Below, in pieces: positions 10,516 through 22,699 of a stretch of 64,000 nucleotides of DNA. Source of the stretch: Tenrec ecaudatus (lineage: Eukaryota > Chordata > Mammalia > Afrosoricida > Tenrecidae); contig NC_134536.1 of assembly GCF_050624435.1 (NCBI RefSeq), positions 127,496,758 to 127,560,757 on the forward strand. Reading direction: 5' to 3'. Both the position numbers and the translations under genes were made by a program. Position 1 is the stretch's first letter, and every line of letters starts with the position of its first letter. Under the pieces are notes generated by a model. The model saw only the letters and a program-made list of their open reading frames with translations. It had not been told where the DNA came from and did no database searches.

Positions 10516-11393
10516 ATTGATAGTCTCATTCCCCTCGCCCTCCCCCGTAGATTGTTTTCCTGGTTTCCTCTGGTTCTTTGTTCACATTGTCTTTTAGCTC
10601 ACGGATGATGTCGTTCCGTTTACTGTGTTCAGTTACATAGATCAGATTTCCCTCTCTCTCTGTATGTGGCTTGGGTTGTGTGTTGGTTTGTTTGAAAGGG
10701 GAACTTGTGTAACAGACTAACCTTGAAAATCAGATATCCTCCTTCTTTAGCACTTGTTTTCTTCCTTCCTTCCTTCCTTCCTTTTTTTTCTTTTTTAAAT
10801 TGTTAAAGGCTGTAGTTATTTATTGATTTAGTTACTCCTCCAAACTCTTTCGGCAGAAACTGGACCACTCCACGGGACTGCCCTGAAGTCTCTGCTCAGG
10901 TATTGTTCTGGCAGCTATTTCTCTGAATGCCAGGAAAATAAAAACTCAACGCGGACAACCAGAAAAACCACAGGAAGGGAGAATCCTCCTGCAGTCTTCA
11001 AAGAAGACGGGTTCTGTGCTAAGCACTCTTCCCCCCTTCGCCAGGCTCCCAGGGTGAGATCGGCCTGAAGTGGGAGTCTGGGATTTCCTGGGGTCTTTCC
11101 TGGGCATGCGCCAGGTTGTGCTACAGCTGTCTGAACGATCCGGCACACTCAGGTGGAGGTTCTGAGTGCCCCAACTTCTCAGGCTCCTTGGCCGTAACCC
11201 CGAGCTTTCTCCTGTGTTTCTCAAACGCCCTCTTGCCTTGGGGAGTTACCGTCTCTCGTCTACCCAGCCCTGTGCTGCCTGCAGTCAGTTACACACAGAG
11301 GTACTGTCTAGGTAACCACCCAGCATGCTCAGACGCACCAGCACTGTATTTTGTGCATAAGATACAGTCTGCTCCCTTTACAGCAGCGGTTTT
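10516..11393. other. No recognised gene; short TTCC run
   Basis: A TTCC microsatellite lies near 10762-10783. The rest carries no exon that I can support. Confidence 0.4.
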
Positions 11394-11583
11394 CCACCTT
11401 CCTAAGGCTGAGACCCTTTAATACCGTTCCTCATGTGGTGGTGACCCCCCTGCCAACCATATATTATTTTTGTTGCTACTTCATCACTGTCATTTTACTA
11501 CTGTTATGAATTGGGTGACACCCCTGTAAAAGGGTCGTTCAACCCCCAAAGGGGTCGCGACCCACAGCGGTTGAGAACCGTTG
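11394..11583 (-). mobile_element. SPIN (hAT) short non-autonomous copy, both ends present
   Basis: The element starts CAGCGGTTTTCCACCTTCCT and ends GGTTGAGAACCGTTG. Between them are GTTGCTACTTCATCACTGTC, GTTATGAATTGGGTGACACC and AAAGGGGTCGCGACCCACAG. Both terminal inverted repeats are present over about 190 bp. The flanking octamers (ctttacag and tgctaaaa) share only a central TA, so no duplication is claimed. Confidence 0.9.
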
Positions 11584-11589
11584 TGCTAA

Positions 11590-12183
11590 AATGGGACCAG
11601 GACCCCAAGTTGGAAACTGAGGGGGAACAGGAAGGGGGTGTCAGTTCAATAACAAAGATCCACAAACCTTTCCTGACATTTTCTTGATTCAAGGTCCATT
11701 TGGCTGCAATAAACTTCCGACTGTAGCTGAGCTTAGTTTCACACTTTTTGCTTTTTTTTTTTTTTTAATTTTTCTATTTCTTGAAGGGAAGGAAATGTGG
11801 TGCTTCGTGCCTCACGTGCTGATGACTTCATCACTATTCCAAACCAAAAAAAACAACTCACTGTCATTTCATCAATGACAAAATGTCATTCTGTCCCCAT
11901 GTGTCGAGAAACGCAGGTTAAGATCATAGGCTCCCTTGGTAAGCCTATATACTTTATCTCGGGGATATTGTTCAAAATGCTCTGGGATGGGGTCCATGGC
12001 GCAAGAACAAGGTAAAACCCCTAATCTGGAAACTGCTTTGGTTCTCAGAGTGGCTTCCACGGACTCCTGGGAACAGGTGCAGCCACACATCAAAGCACAG
12101 AGCAATCGGGCCTCAGCAAGGGCTCTGACGCAGAAGCTGAAAGATTTCTCTCACAGCCAGCACCGTGCTCCCCAAAACAGAGG

Positions 12184-12220
<37 letters not shown>

Positions 12221-13100
12221 GTTCCGCCTCTCCCTGCCTCTGCCAGCCCCTGGCAGAACCCTTGTATCCTCTCCTCTGGCCATCTCCACCCCATTTTTCT
12301 GCTGGCAGGCGCTTTTCTGCTTTGTGCTCACAGTAAGTCACTAGATCAGAACTGGCACTTCCTTCCTGCCCACAAGTCAGCAGGGCGCTTCGGCGACAGT
12401 TTTTCCCCTGGCTTCTGCATTTTGATCTTAGGGTCAGTCCGAGGTGGCCACAAGAATCCTGTCCAACAAATCAGCCCCCAGGCCAGCTGTCTGCAACAGG
12501 AAGTATGTATTTCTCTGGCTCGTGGGTCAGCAAGTTAGCTGACATCCATCTGCTTCAGGCCACGGCGTGGACTCATTCTCACAGGACCCGCAGCTCCCCA
12601 AGTCATGGTCTTCTTGTGTCTAATGGCAAAAGAACAAGAAGGATGGGTTAAAAAGACACCGTGCTTCTGAAGAACTCAACCGGAAAACTGGCTCAATATC
12701 CTTTCCACCCGTGCTCCATGGACCAAATCAAATCACATGCACACAGGCAGCCTCAGCAGGGTGAGGACGTATGTCCTTGTCTGTACCACTGGCTGATCAT
12801 CCAAAAGCACATGGCAGGGACTGTCGATGAATCATTGTAATGCACGGAAGGGGCACGGAAGTGGGAGAAGGGCCCAGTCCAGCACAACCACCCAGCCTCC
12901 ATAGCTCATCCCAGGGGGCTTGCTCCTCTAAGACCACAGAGAAAAACACCTCCCCCTCACTCTTCTTCAAATCCTGAGAGGAGCGTGTGGTCACCTTTCC
13001 TGTGACGGCACTGCTTCCCGGGTCCCCGGAGGGGACCCTGCAGAGAGAAATGGCTTCACCCAGCTCCTTCAAACCCATAGCCTCTTGATGCTCATGACCT
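11590..13100. other. No recognised gene; mostly single-copy-looking sequence
   Basis: The longest open frame (11936-12538, 200 codons) crosses a GT microsatellite and shows no recognisable domain. No splice-consistent homology to known neighbours of AARS2 was found. Confidence 0.4.
12188..12217. repeat. (GT)15 microsatellite
   Basis: An uninterrupted GT dinucleotide run of 30 bases. Such runs are usually polymorphic and can adopt left-handed DNA. Confidence 0.95.
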
Positions 13101-13108
13101 GGAATGGG

Positions 13109-13280
13109 GTCGGCAAACTGCGGCTCTCTGAGTACATTCGTACCAGTGGCTCTGAAATAAAATCTAAAGGCCTTTATTCAGACAGTGGTGATTTTCTTCA
13201 TTCGCGAAAATGCACTTATGACTCGGCTCTCAAATCCTTTTTAAATTATGTGAGGGACAGGTTCAGCTCTTCCGTCTCAA
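13109..13280 (+). mobile_element. Possible hAT transposon fragment
   Basis: GGTCGGCAAACTGCGGCTCT is typical of one terminus of a widespread hAT family, and GGCTCTGAAATAAAATCTAA plus an internal CGGCTCTCAAATC fit such an element. The opposite terminus was not found, so the call is tentative. Confidence 0.35.
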
Positions 13281-14040
13281 AAATGTGCCAGTCTCCAGTC
13301 TAGAATATGCCATGGACTTCTCATATGCGCGCTTTCCCCAGTCCTGTGTTGCTCTATCAGTTACCAGAAATACTGCCGCCAAACGTGCTTCCTTCTGGAT
13401 TTCGATAAATTACAGAGGTTCCTCGTTCTGCCAAAATGGGCTCATATGTGTCGAAGGGATCCAGGCAAGAAAGAGGCCGAAGTGCACATGCACACATTTC
13501 CCCTCCTTTTCAACAGACACTCTTTGGGGTACACGATCAACATATAGCTAGGAGGAAGTCCTTCAGAGCAGGTGACTAAGAAAAGTGTAGAAATCCTCAC
13601 TGAGCGAATCGCATGCTTCAAGCCTGGCACCGGTTTCTTTGGAGAAATGGCGTCCACACCACTGCCAATCACTTAACCGACTCCACTGAGTGGAACGAGC
13701 CCACTCAGGCCAGTGAGGGGCGAGAGCAGGGAACTGCGAGGTTGGGGCTCCCGTGGCTCAGCCTGGGGGCTGAGGTCTGACTTAAAGACTCCCAGCGATG
13801 ACAGGGGACGAGAGGAGCGTCCAGAAGGACCGGCTTCAAAGCAGAGCGGTAGTTGGGGTTGGTTTTGCTCAGCTGATCCTCCGTAAGTGTGCACCCAACA
13901 AACAGAGGGTGGCGCGCGACGGCTGCAGCTCAAAGCCACTAGCAGCCATGTCTGCGGTGCCTGGCACTGCTGTGAAATGGCCCTCGTAGCCAGGGCCCCC
14001 ACCCTGCATGGCAGCTTCCTACACTAGCACGGCTTGGGGG

Positions 14041-15565
14041 CTGCTCAGATACTGGAAGCTATGCCACTGGTATTTCACCCGTGGGGAGTGGGCTTCAGTG
14101 GCGCGTCCACCTATTGTGAGCAGGCTAGGCTGTCCGTTTCTGAGGGATTGGCCACTGGAAACCTCATGAGTGGCAGGGGGACACTGTCTGATAAAGTCCC
14201 CCCAGGTTGAAACGTTCTCAAAATACAACTGAGGGAGAGCTGCCTCCTGAAAACAGAGTCCACCTGACTGATGCGGATGAAATAAGATTGGGGGACCTTC
14301 ATTCGCTTATGGGGCATGACTCGAAATGAGAAGACCCATCTGCAAACATCCACTAATCAATGAGAATGCGGAGTGTACAAAGGGTGAAGCTAGGGAACTT
14401 GGAGATGAATGAACAGAAATGAAATGGCATGCCTAAAGATTGATGTCGGGACACTAGTGAGCTGAAATGGACTGGCATTGGCCCTTCTGAATCGGACAAT
14501 CAGATGGGTCACTGTGCTGGGCATGCCAAATTCATGAGGAACGACATCCCATCCATTATTAAAAGATAACATTTCGATGTCCTCGAAGTACAGTGCTGTC
14601 GGTGACAGGATAACAGCTACACCTTCATAAGGAGGACCACTTAACACACTGCTCTTCCACGGTGCACACCAACCACTAAGAGTAGGACTGAAGGAACTGA
14701 ACAACCCTATCAGCTTCTTCAGACTGAAACTGATCCTACCTACAATCAAGATGCATTGGTAATTACGGGTGCTTGGAATGAAAAGTCGAGAATAAAAACA
14801 AACAAATCAGCAATTAGGAACATGACCTTGGGCACAGAAACTAAGCTGATGATCACATGATAGAATTTCGCAAGACCAGTGACTTCTGCATTGCAAACAC
14901 CTTTCCTAACGACATGAAGAGTGGCCATAAACATGGACGTCAAATGGAGCGCACAGGAATCAAAGGGAGAGCGTCTGTGGAAAGAGATGACGGAGACGAC
15001 AGCGTCAGCCAGAACAAAGCCGGGGGGTGATGAGGGACAGATCGCTCTTAGTCAAGTTCTGGGCGAAGCGGAGGAAAATGAAAACACAGCCACAAGAGCT
15101 AAAAGACAACCTTGAGCGTGTTCCCTCGGGACGTAGAGACCTTCCTAGAAACATAGTTGATACATTCAACACTCGTGACCAAAGATCTGATGAGCTGCGG
15201 GAGGACATCAAGAACATCGTTCATGCAGAAAGCAAACGGTCATCGACAAGACAAGAAAGACAGAGAAGACCCCGGTGGCTGGCAGAAGAGACTCTGAAGC
15301 GGGTTCTTCAACGTGGAGCAGCTAAAGTGCGTGGGAGACCTGCTGAGGTGAACAGCTGAACAGAAAATTCCAACAGGTAACTGGAGAAGACAAAGGAGAG
15401 CGTAACGGTGGAACACGGGAAGGCCTGGAGTTAGACAACCAGAGGAAAGAACACTCCGCATAGTTCAAGCTGAAGTGCTGCAGCGGCAAGTCCGGTTGCA
15501 GTGAGTGAAGGAGTGGACGAGCAAAATGCTGAGTGATGCGGGAAGTATCCAAAGAAGACGGGAGG
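14041..15565 (+). mobile_element. RTE/BovB-type LINE, 5' and endonuclease part
   Basis: The sequence follows the afrotherian RTE element from the leader (GGAAGCTATGCCACTGGTAT) into the ORF. Examples are TGAGCTGAAATGGACTGGCA, GCACACCAACCACTAAGAGT, CAATCAAGATGCATTGGTAA and ATAGAATTTCGCAAGACCAG, all from the apurinic-endonuclease region, followed by the linker before the reverse transcriptase (frame around 15027-15359, with LAEETLKRVLQRGAAK). Stops and frameshifts show that it is dead. It is interrupted at 15566 by an L1 insertion and resumes at 16662. Confidence 0.85.
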
Positions 15566-16646
15566 TGGGAGGCAAAGGGCATTCATAGAGGTCTACATAA
15601 AGACATGTGCATATGCAAACATATTTATACATGCGGATGGGGAAAGAGATCTATGTGCCTATATGTATAGGTTTAGTATTAAGGTAGCAGAAGGACATTG
15701 GGCCTCCACTCAAGTACTCCCTCAATGCAAGAATACTTTCTTCCATTAAATGGGCATTCTGTGATGCTCACCTTCCTGACACGGCTGCTGAAGACAAAGT
15801 GGGTGCATAAGCAAATGTGGTGAAGAAAGCTGATGGTGCCCGGCTCTCAAAAGACATAGCGTCTGAGGTCTTAAAGGCTTGAAGGTAAACAAGCTCAGAA
15901 GCAACAAAGCCCACATGGAAGAAGCACACCAGCCTGTGCGACCACGAGGTGTTGAAGGGATTAGGTACCAGGCATCATCAGAACAAAAAATCTTATCATA
16001 GTGAATGAGGGGGGTGGTGCGGAGTGGAGACCCAAAGCCCATTTGTCAGCCACTGGAGATCCCCTTGCACAGGGGTCTCAGGGAGGAGATGAGCCAGACA
16101 GGGTGTGATGTAGCAACGATGAAAAATACAACTTTCCTCTAGTTCTTAAGTGCTTCTCTCCCCCTTCCCACCCCACTATCGTGATCCCAATTCTACCTTG
16201 CAAGTCTGGCTAGACCAGAGGATGGATACTGGTACAGTTAGGAACCAGAAACAGGGAATCCAGGGTGGATGATCCCTTTAGGACCAGCAGTGTGAGTGGC
16301 GATACTGGGAGGGTAGAGGGAGAGTGGGTTGGAAAGAGGGAACCGATTACAAGGATCTACATGTGACCTCCTCCCTCGGGGATGGACAACAGAGAAGTGG
16401 GTGAAGGGAGACGTCGGACAGGGCAAGATATGACAAAATAATAATTTTTAAATTATCAAGGGTTCATGAGGGAGGGGGGAGCGGGGAGGGAGGGGGAAAA
16501 TGAGGACCTGATGCCAGGGGCTTAAATGGAGAGCAAATGTTTTGAGAATGATGAGGGCAATGAATGTACAAATATGCTTTATACAAGTGATGTATGTGTG
16601 GATTGTGATAAGAGTTGTATGAGCCCCCAATAAAATGATTTTTTTA
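15566..16646 (+). mobile_element. L1 3' UTR copy inserted in the RTE LINE
   Basis: The insertion is flanked by a 15-bp duplication, aaagaagaYgggagg, at 15551-15565 and 16647-16661 with a single difference. It contains the full core (GAAGAAAGCTGATGGTGCCC, GGTCTTAAAGGCTTGAAGGT, CAAAGCCCACATGGAAGAAG), the purine-rich segment and the end CCCCCAATAAAATGATTTTT. The host RTE reading resumes exactly at the duplication. Confidence 0.9.
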
Positions 16647-16661
16647 AAAGAAGATGGGAGG

Positions 16662-18196
16662 AATACACAGAGTCTCTGTACCCAAAAGAACTAGCCTGCA
16701 TTCAGCCATTTCAGAGGTAGCATATAATCAAGAACCAAGAGGAGTTAAAGCTTTAGTCCCCACTTCACTGAAGGCACTGGAGAGAAACCAGGCTCCGGGA
16801 ATTGATGGACTGCCAGTTACATTGTTTCAGCAACCTAATGCAGGTCTAGAAGCGCTCACAAGTCTATGCCAGGAAATTTGGAAGACAGTTACCTGCCCAA
16901 CCAACTGGAAGATATCCATATTTGTGTCCATCCTAAAGAAAGGTGGCCAACAGGATGTGTGAATTATCAAGTAATATCACAAGCAAGTTAAAGTTTGCTA
17001 AAGACAATTCACAGGCAGTTGAGCAGTAAGTACATCAACAAGGAACTGTCAAAAGAGGACATGGGATTGAGGGATAGCGCTGCCGATGTCAGATGAGTCT
17101 CCTGGCTGAAAGATGTTTACTTATATTTCACTGACCACGCAAAGGCATGTGACAAACTATGATAACATTGTGAAGCATGGGGATTCCAGAACACATCACC
17201 GTCCTTGCGTGGAACCTGTATGTACATAGATCCAGAGGCAGCCATTGCACAGAGCAAGGGGACCGTGTTCAGTTTAAGCTCAAGAAAGGCGTGTGTCAGG
17301 GTTGGATCCTTTTACCAAATGTGTCCAGTCTGTGTGCTGAGCAAAGCGTCTGAGAAGCTGGATTATATGAAGAAGAGTGTGGCATGAGAATTCTAGGAAG
17401 GTTGGCTAACAGGCTTGCTTTCTGAGGTTGAAGAGGACTTGAAGCGGCTACTTGCATACTTTCTTTTATAAGAGTAAGCAAGAAGGTGCCTCCCATGAGG
17501 CAGAGGGCTTGGAAACCAAAGGCTACACTATGGATTGCAACTTAATGGAAAGACAACAAAACTCCTTACAATGGGACCCGTGGGCATTGCCATGATAAAG
17601 AGAGAAAAGACGGGCGCCGACAATGATTTCATTGTACTCGGTTCTACAATAAATGCTCGTGGAAGCAACAGTCAGGAAATCAAATGACATCCTGCATTAG
17701 GCAAATCCGCTACACAAGCTCTCTTTAAAGCGTCGAAGAAGAAAGATGTCACTTTAAGGACATCTTTAAGGTGCGTCTGAAGGAGTTGTGGTATTTCCAA
17801 TCACATACCCAGATGAAAGCCAGACGATAAATAAGACTGGAGAATTGATGCATTTGAATGACAGGATTGGTGAAGAATATTGAATACCACTGGGAATGCC
17901 CGAAGGGCAAACAATTCTGTCTTGGAGTTAAGGACAGCCAGAAGGCTCCTTAGAGCAAGGATGGCAAGACGTCATTGGATGCGTTATCAGGAGAGACCAG
18001 TTCCTGGGAAAGGCCATCAAGCGTGATAAAGCGGAGAGCCGGAGCAGAAGAGGAAGGCCATCAGGAGGAGACTGACGCAGTGGCTGCAGCAATAGGCTCA
18101 AGCACAGGGACCGTTCTGAGAGTGGCAGCAGTGGGCAGTGCTAGTTTGCCTGTACGCAGGGTCGTCATAAGTCGGATCAGAATTAAGGGTACCTAA
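16662..18196 (+). mobile_element. RTE/BovB-type LINE, reverse transcriptase and 3' part
   Basis: The frame at 16654-16962 encodes the RTE reverse transcriptase start, including NQAPGIDGLPVTLFQQ, LTSLCQEIWKT and ISIFVSILKKG. Further on are YFTDHAKACDKL (decayed YADD-upstream region) and KKGVCQGWILLP, both RTE reverse-transcriptase blocks. The 3' part at 17860-18196 encodes EEGHQEETDAVAAA and ends in GTCGTCATAAGTCGGATCAG. Several frames are used, so the element is inactive. Confidence 0.9.
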
Positions 18197-18238
18197 CAAG
18201 CATGGTCTTGGGGTTGCTACAAAAATGAGTATGTGGAA

Positions 18239-18466
18239 CAGGGGTCCTCAAACTTTTTAAACAGGAGGCCAGTTCACTGTCCTTCAGACCCGTTGGAGGA
18301 CCGTACTATAGTTTAATTTAAAAAAACTATGAACAAATTCCTAGGCACACTGCACATATCTTATTTTGAAGTAAAAAAAACCAAATGGGGCAAAACACCC
18401 GACGGGCCGGATAAATGTCCTCGGCGGGCCGCATGTGGCCCATGGGCCACAGTTTGAGGACGCCTG
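18239..18466 (+). mobile_element. Complete 228-bp non-autonomous hAT element
   Basis: The element starts CAGGGGTCCTCAAACTTTTT and ends CACAGTTTGAGGACGCCTG, giving imperfect terminal inverted repeats. Inside are GGAGGCCAGTTCACTGTCCT, ACTGCACATATCTTATTTTG and GGCGGGCCGCATGTGGCCCA. It is flanked by an 8-bp duplication with one mismatch (atgtggaa at 18231-18238, atatggaa at 18467-18474). It resembles hAT families found patchily across vertebrates; the exact family name is not certain. Confidence 0.85.
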
Positions 18467-18474
18467 ATATGGAA

Positions 18475-19865
18475 CTTTGCAAATAAGGTGCATGGAACTC
18501 TTGTAAGGGATTGGTTAGTTTGTGGTCTTGCTGGAGAGGGAAGGGTTACATGCTGAAATTGATAAGGAGCTTGCTGTATTACCAGCTTCCCTGACAGAGG
18601 TTTTACGGGATCCACATGGAGAGAGAAGAATGGGCTGAAAGACTGCAGATGGTGGGACGTGGCAGGGCAGGAGAAGCAGCCCAAGGTCATCATGCTGGGC
18701 TTCCCAGCTCCCAGCAGGAAGGATCAACCAAGACCCGGTGGTAGGAAGCTAAGAAGCAGCTCTCCTGACGGAAGAACTATATTCTGAGCTGTTCCTGCTA
18801 CTTCCAAATTGATCCTGACCCTAAGAGCTAGCCTGTTTAAAGACCAACCAATCAAACCCATCGTTGTCCAGTCAATTCCAATTTAGAGCAAACCTAAGGA
18901 CAGAGTAGGGCTGTAACCAGTTTCTTACCGAGTGATCCCCCTAATTGTCAATATGGTTCCTGAGTTGGGTGAGACGTGGTAGTGAGACACCTGGCCCAAA
19001 GACGGAGCAAGAGCGTTGAAGAGGAGTTGGAGCAGTTGGTGTTAGAGACGATGGTTCAGCAGTTTGGAAACGTCAAGCATTTGGGGCATCTTTAACCTCT
19101 GCCTCACCAATCACCTTTGTGCTTCCGCGTATAAAGGAATTATTCATTTCATTGCGCATCAAAATGTTACACCCACTGGAAAATCCCACTCAGTGGATCA
19201 CCTACAAGGACTCTTCCGCACTCATGCTCTACTTCAATGACAAACATAAAAATGGCAGACCAATCAGTGCGCAGAGAGAGAAAGGAGTGCGGGGAGAAAA
19301 CCACATCCGGGAGGAGAAGGGAGGATGGAGAACAGGTGGGGGCAGGGCTCAGAACACACAGTGCTGGGCGGGCACAGATTTAATTGTCTCCCCTAAGAAC
19401 ATCAGGAAGCAATTTTATACCTTCTTCTTGTTAGGGAAAGATTAGATTAAAAGTACTTATAAGTACTTAGCACTATGTGCTAAATAATGTCTGTCCAGTA
19501 TGTTTATCTATGATCTCAGAGATAACCATGTTAACTCATTCAGGGTAAATGTAGGTCTTTTCATTTATAATGGAATTTATCATTTCATTTCCTGTTTTTG
19601 GTATTGTATTTACTCCATTTTCAGTGGTCTTTTATCTTTCTGTTTTGTCTGATCACAGAGTATGCATTTTTTTTCCAAGTAAGCAATATTACTTTTATCA
19701 TTTCTGATCCCAAAGTTTTATGTCAAAACAAGTATGATGAACTTAATTAAAATTTCATTAAAAGTCAAATAAAAATATTTCTTTTTTTTTTTTCGTGAGC
19801 ATGAATTAGCCTTCTGTTTATTTAGGTCTTTAGGCAAATGCTATCATGTTCTCCGTAAAGTTCTC
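18475..19865. other. No recognised gene
   Basis: An open frame at 19119-19445 (108 codons) has no recognised homology. AT-rich sequence with TTTTTTTTTT at 19784-19794 follows. Confidence 0.4.
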
Positions 19866-20528
19866 GCTCATTTTTTTTTACATTTTATTAGGGGCTCATA
19901 CAACTCATATCACAATCCATACATATACATACATCAATTGTATAAAGCACATCCGTACATTCTTTGCCCTAATCATTTTCAAAGCGTTTGCTCTCCACTT
20001 AAGCCCTTTGCATCAGGTCCTCTTTTTTTTTTCTCCCTCCCTCCCCGCTCCCCCTTCCCTCACGAGCCCTTGATAATTTATAGGTTGTTATTTTGTCATA
20101 TCTTGCCCTGTCCGGAGTCTCCCTTCCCCCCCTTCTCTGTCATCCATCTCCCAGGGAGGAGGTCACATGTGGATCCTTGTAATCAGTTCCCCCTTTCCAA
20201 CCCACTCACTCTCCACTCTCCCAGCATCGCCCCTCACACCCCTGGTCCTGAAGGTATCATCCACCCTGGATTCCCTGTGCCTCCAGTTCCCACATGCACC
20301 AGTATACAACCTCTGCCCTATCCAGTCCTGCAAGGTAGAATTCGGATCATGGTAGTTGGGGGGAGGAAGCATCCAGGATCTGGGGAAAAGCTGTGTTCTT
20401 CATCGGTACTACATCGCACCCTGACTGACCCGTCTCCTCTCCTAAACCCCTCTATGAGGGGATCTCCAGTGGTCGACACTTGGGTCTCGGGTCTCCACTC
20501 TGCACTTCCGCCTTCATTCACTATGGCA
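19866..20528 (-). mobile_element. L1 3' UTR copy, reverse orientation
   Basis: From TTTTTTTTACATTTTATTAG to TTCATTCACTATGGC the segment is the reverse complement of the L1 3' UTR unit, including GATGGGTTAGT-type and CACATGTGGATCCTTGTAAT blocks. On the + strand, which is antisense to the L1, it contains a 253-codon open frame at 19938-20699 that recurs in other copies. Confidence 0.85.
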
Positions 20529-20605
20529 TATATATATACACATATTCTTTTTAAAATATATATTTATATATACATGTATATATGTATGTATTTGCATGCG
20601 TGTGA
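20522..20605. repeat. AT-rich tract with tata/tgta repeats
   Basis: Alternating ATATATATA, TACACATATT and ATGTATATATGTATGTATTT sequence lies at the truncated end of the L1 copy. Confidence 0.7.
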
Positions 20606-20619
20606 GCATATATCCAAAA

Positions 20620-20815
20620 GCAAAATCCTTGTCATTAGGTCAATTCTGACTCATAGTGACCCTACAGGACAGAGTAGAACTGCCCCTCTGGGTTTCTGAG
20701 ACTAACTCTTTATGGGAGTAGAAAGCCTTGTCATTCTCCCACAGAGAGGCCAGTGGATTTGGATTTTAAGGTTCATAGCTCAACATGCAACCACGATGCC
20801 ACCAGAGCTCCTCTG
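20620..20815 (-). repeat. AfroSINE
   Basis: Reverse complement of the SINE: CAATTCTGACTCATAGTGAC, CCTACAGGACAGAGTAGAAC, GGTTTCTGAGACTAACTCTT and GATGCCACCAGAGCTCC. Nearly complete. Confidence 0.85.
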
Positions 20816-20929
20816 TGTACACAGATACATAGAGAAGAACCCAAAAGCAAAACCCAAAAAGCCCCTTAAAAAAATGATCTGATTTCTTTTCTTAAAAAAT
20901 CCATGACCATCATTGTTGGGTTTGGGGCC

Positions 20930-21180
20930 ATAGTCTTTTTTGTTTAGTTTTGGTCATTGCTGCTGGGAAAATACACAGCAAAACACAACCAATCCAAGAC
21001 TCTACCTGCACAATTCAGTAACCTTGAAGTACGGGCCATTCTCGCTGTCTTTTCTGAGTCGTCCATCCTGAGTTAACACAGACTCGCTCCCCTGGGCTTC
21101 TTGTCTCACCACTTTGCAAGTGGCTGCTGTCAACCTGGTCCCACTGGGGTTGTCTTAGAGAGCAGACTGCTCAAGGTTTG
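20930..21180 (-). repeat. Older L1 3' UTR fragment, probable
   Basis: Blocks such as AAATACACAGCAAAACACAA, TGCACAATTCAGTAACCTTG and TTAACACAGACTCGCTCCCC resemble afrotherian L1 3' UTR sequence read in reverse. High divergence makes the limits approximate. Confidence 0.4.
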
Positions 21181-22690
21181 CCAGCAGTCTGCACCTTGAG
21201 GACGGGGGAGGCGACTGAAGTGGGGGATACCACGCAACGTGAAAGAATGATGAGGAAGCCAGGCAGCAGCTCGCCGCCGTAGAGGGATCCGGAGGACTCG
21301 TGCTGAGTGAAGTGAGTCCATCACTCAAGGACAAAGACCAGAGGAGGCCGCTGCCATGGGCTTCCGGACCCAAAGCCACAGACCTCAGCGCTGTCCAGCA
21401 GTGAGAGGGGGATGAGGGAAGAGAAAGTAGATTAGGTCTGACTTGGGCGAAGGGGAAGACCCTAGCCTACAAGAAGGGGATGGGGGAAGTGGATGGGACG
21501 GGGGGTACACAGAGAGAACAGGGTCATTAGGAGGTTTGATAAGTTGTTGGTTATAAAAAAAAAAACGATCATCTCCTATGTAAACCCCTACCTGATTGAC
21601 ACTATTTTTTCAAAGAAGTTTGACGGGACACCCCAAAGCAGCCAGCCTCAGACCACACTCAGGACTGGCCTTAGTCTACCTCGTCTGGCGTCTTGCATCT
21701 TCTCTGGGTCATCTTTACCCTAACTTCCATATTTTGGACCCTTTTTCTGAGCGAATATTGTCTAAGGAAAAGAAAATGTCAAGTGTCTTTCAGGCATCAA
21801 TAGTTCTGCAAGACTGCTCCAAGCAATTAATTACTTTTTCCTTCAGGCTGCCAAGTGCCATCTAATACCTTTGAGTGATCATTCCCGCAGTCCTCTCCCC
21901 CCGCCCCTCCCCCAAAGATGACATCATCGTCCGCAGAGCAGGCAGTTGGCAACCAGCGTTCAATAATGTGCCCACCATCCGCCAGCCTGTCCCTGAGGAC
22001 CAGCGTGCGCAAACTAATGCTTCTGTGGGCGCCGCTTCAACCCCCCAAGGGCCCTGGCAGCTCCTTCAGCTTTTACCGTGACCCAAGAGGAAGGAAACTT
22101 TCCACCACGAGATGCAACAGTCAGAGGGCTTCACTGGAAGGTTGGTGGTTCAGACCCACCCAGCCTCTCCGAGGAAGTCTTGGTGATCTGTTTTCATTTT
22201 TAAAAACTCCCTCGTGTGAGAAGAGGCAGGTGACTATGAGCCCAGGGACATGCGACTGGCGGATGCTGGGCTTTGGTTCAGACCTCTTCACCTGCAGGTG
22301 CGCAGGGGATGGTGGCCTGGAACTAGCAGAGCTTTGCTAGTTTAACGCCCCCCTTGCTTTATGACGACATGTATTCATCTGGTAGGCGTGGATCTGCCGT
22401 TGTGAATAAATGTTATTAAAAAGTTTGCCCTCTCACCAACTCCCATTGTTTGTGCAAATGGCATCCAGTCGCTTAAGAATTTGCACAAGTCAACCATTCA
22501 TGTGCTGAAGCTCCTAGCTGGCCTGTACCCATGTCATTTCCTTTCCTCAATGGTGTTTTAAATGCCGTACCATCGGCTAAATTAACGACACTATCAGTAG
22601 AATGGCTTCATGCTCCGAGGAATGATTGATAATGTTCTCTAAAGTGAAGTGATCAGTACGTTTCTAAGGTGAACCAGATACATATATAAA
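21181..22690. other. No recognised gene; one SINE fragment
   Basis: A decayed SINE fragment with GGTTGGTGGTTCAGACCCAC lies at about 22125-22205. Open frames at 21493-22340 are short and lack support. Confidence 0.4.
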
Positions 22691-22699
22691 CTATAGATA

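Noticed and set aside
11936..12538. 200-codon open frame
   Set aside because: It crosses the (GT)15 microsatellite, encodes a Val/Cys run there, and has no recognised homology or splice support.
19119..19445. 108-codon frame with protein-like composition
   Set aside because: I could not match it to a family, and no splice sites or flanking exons support it.
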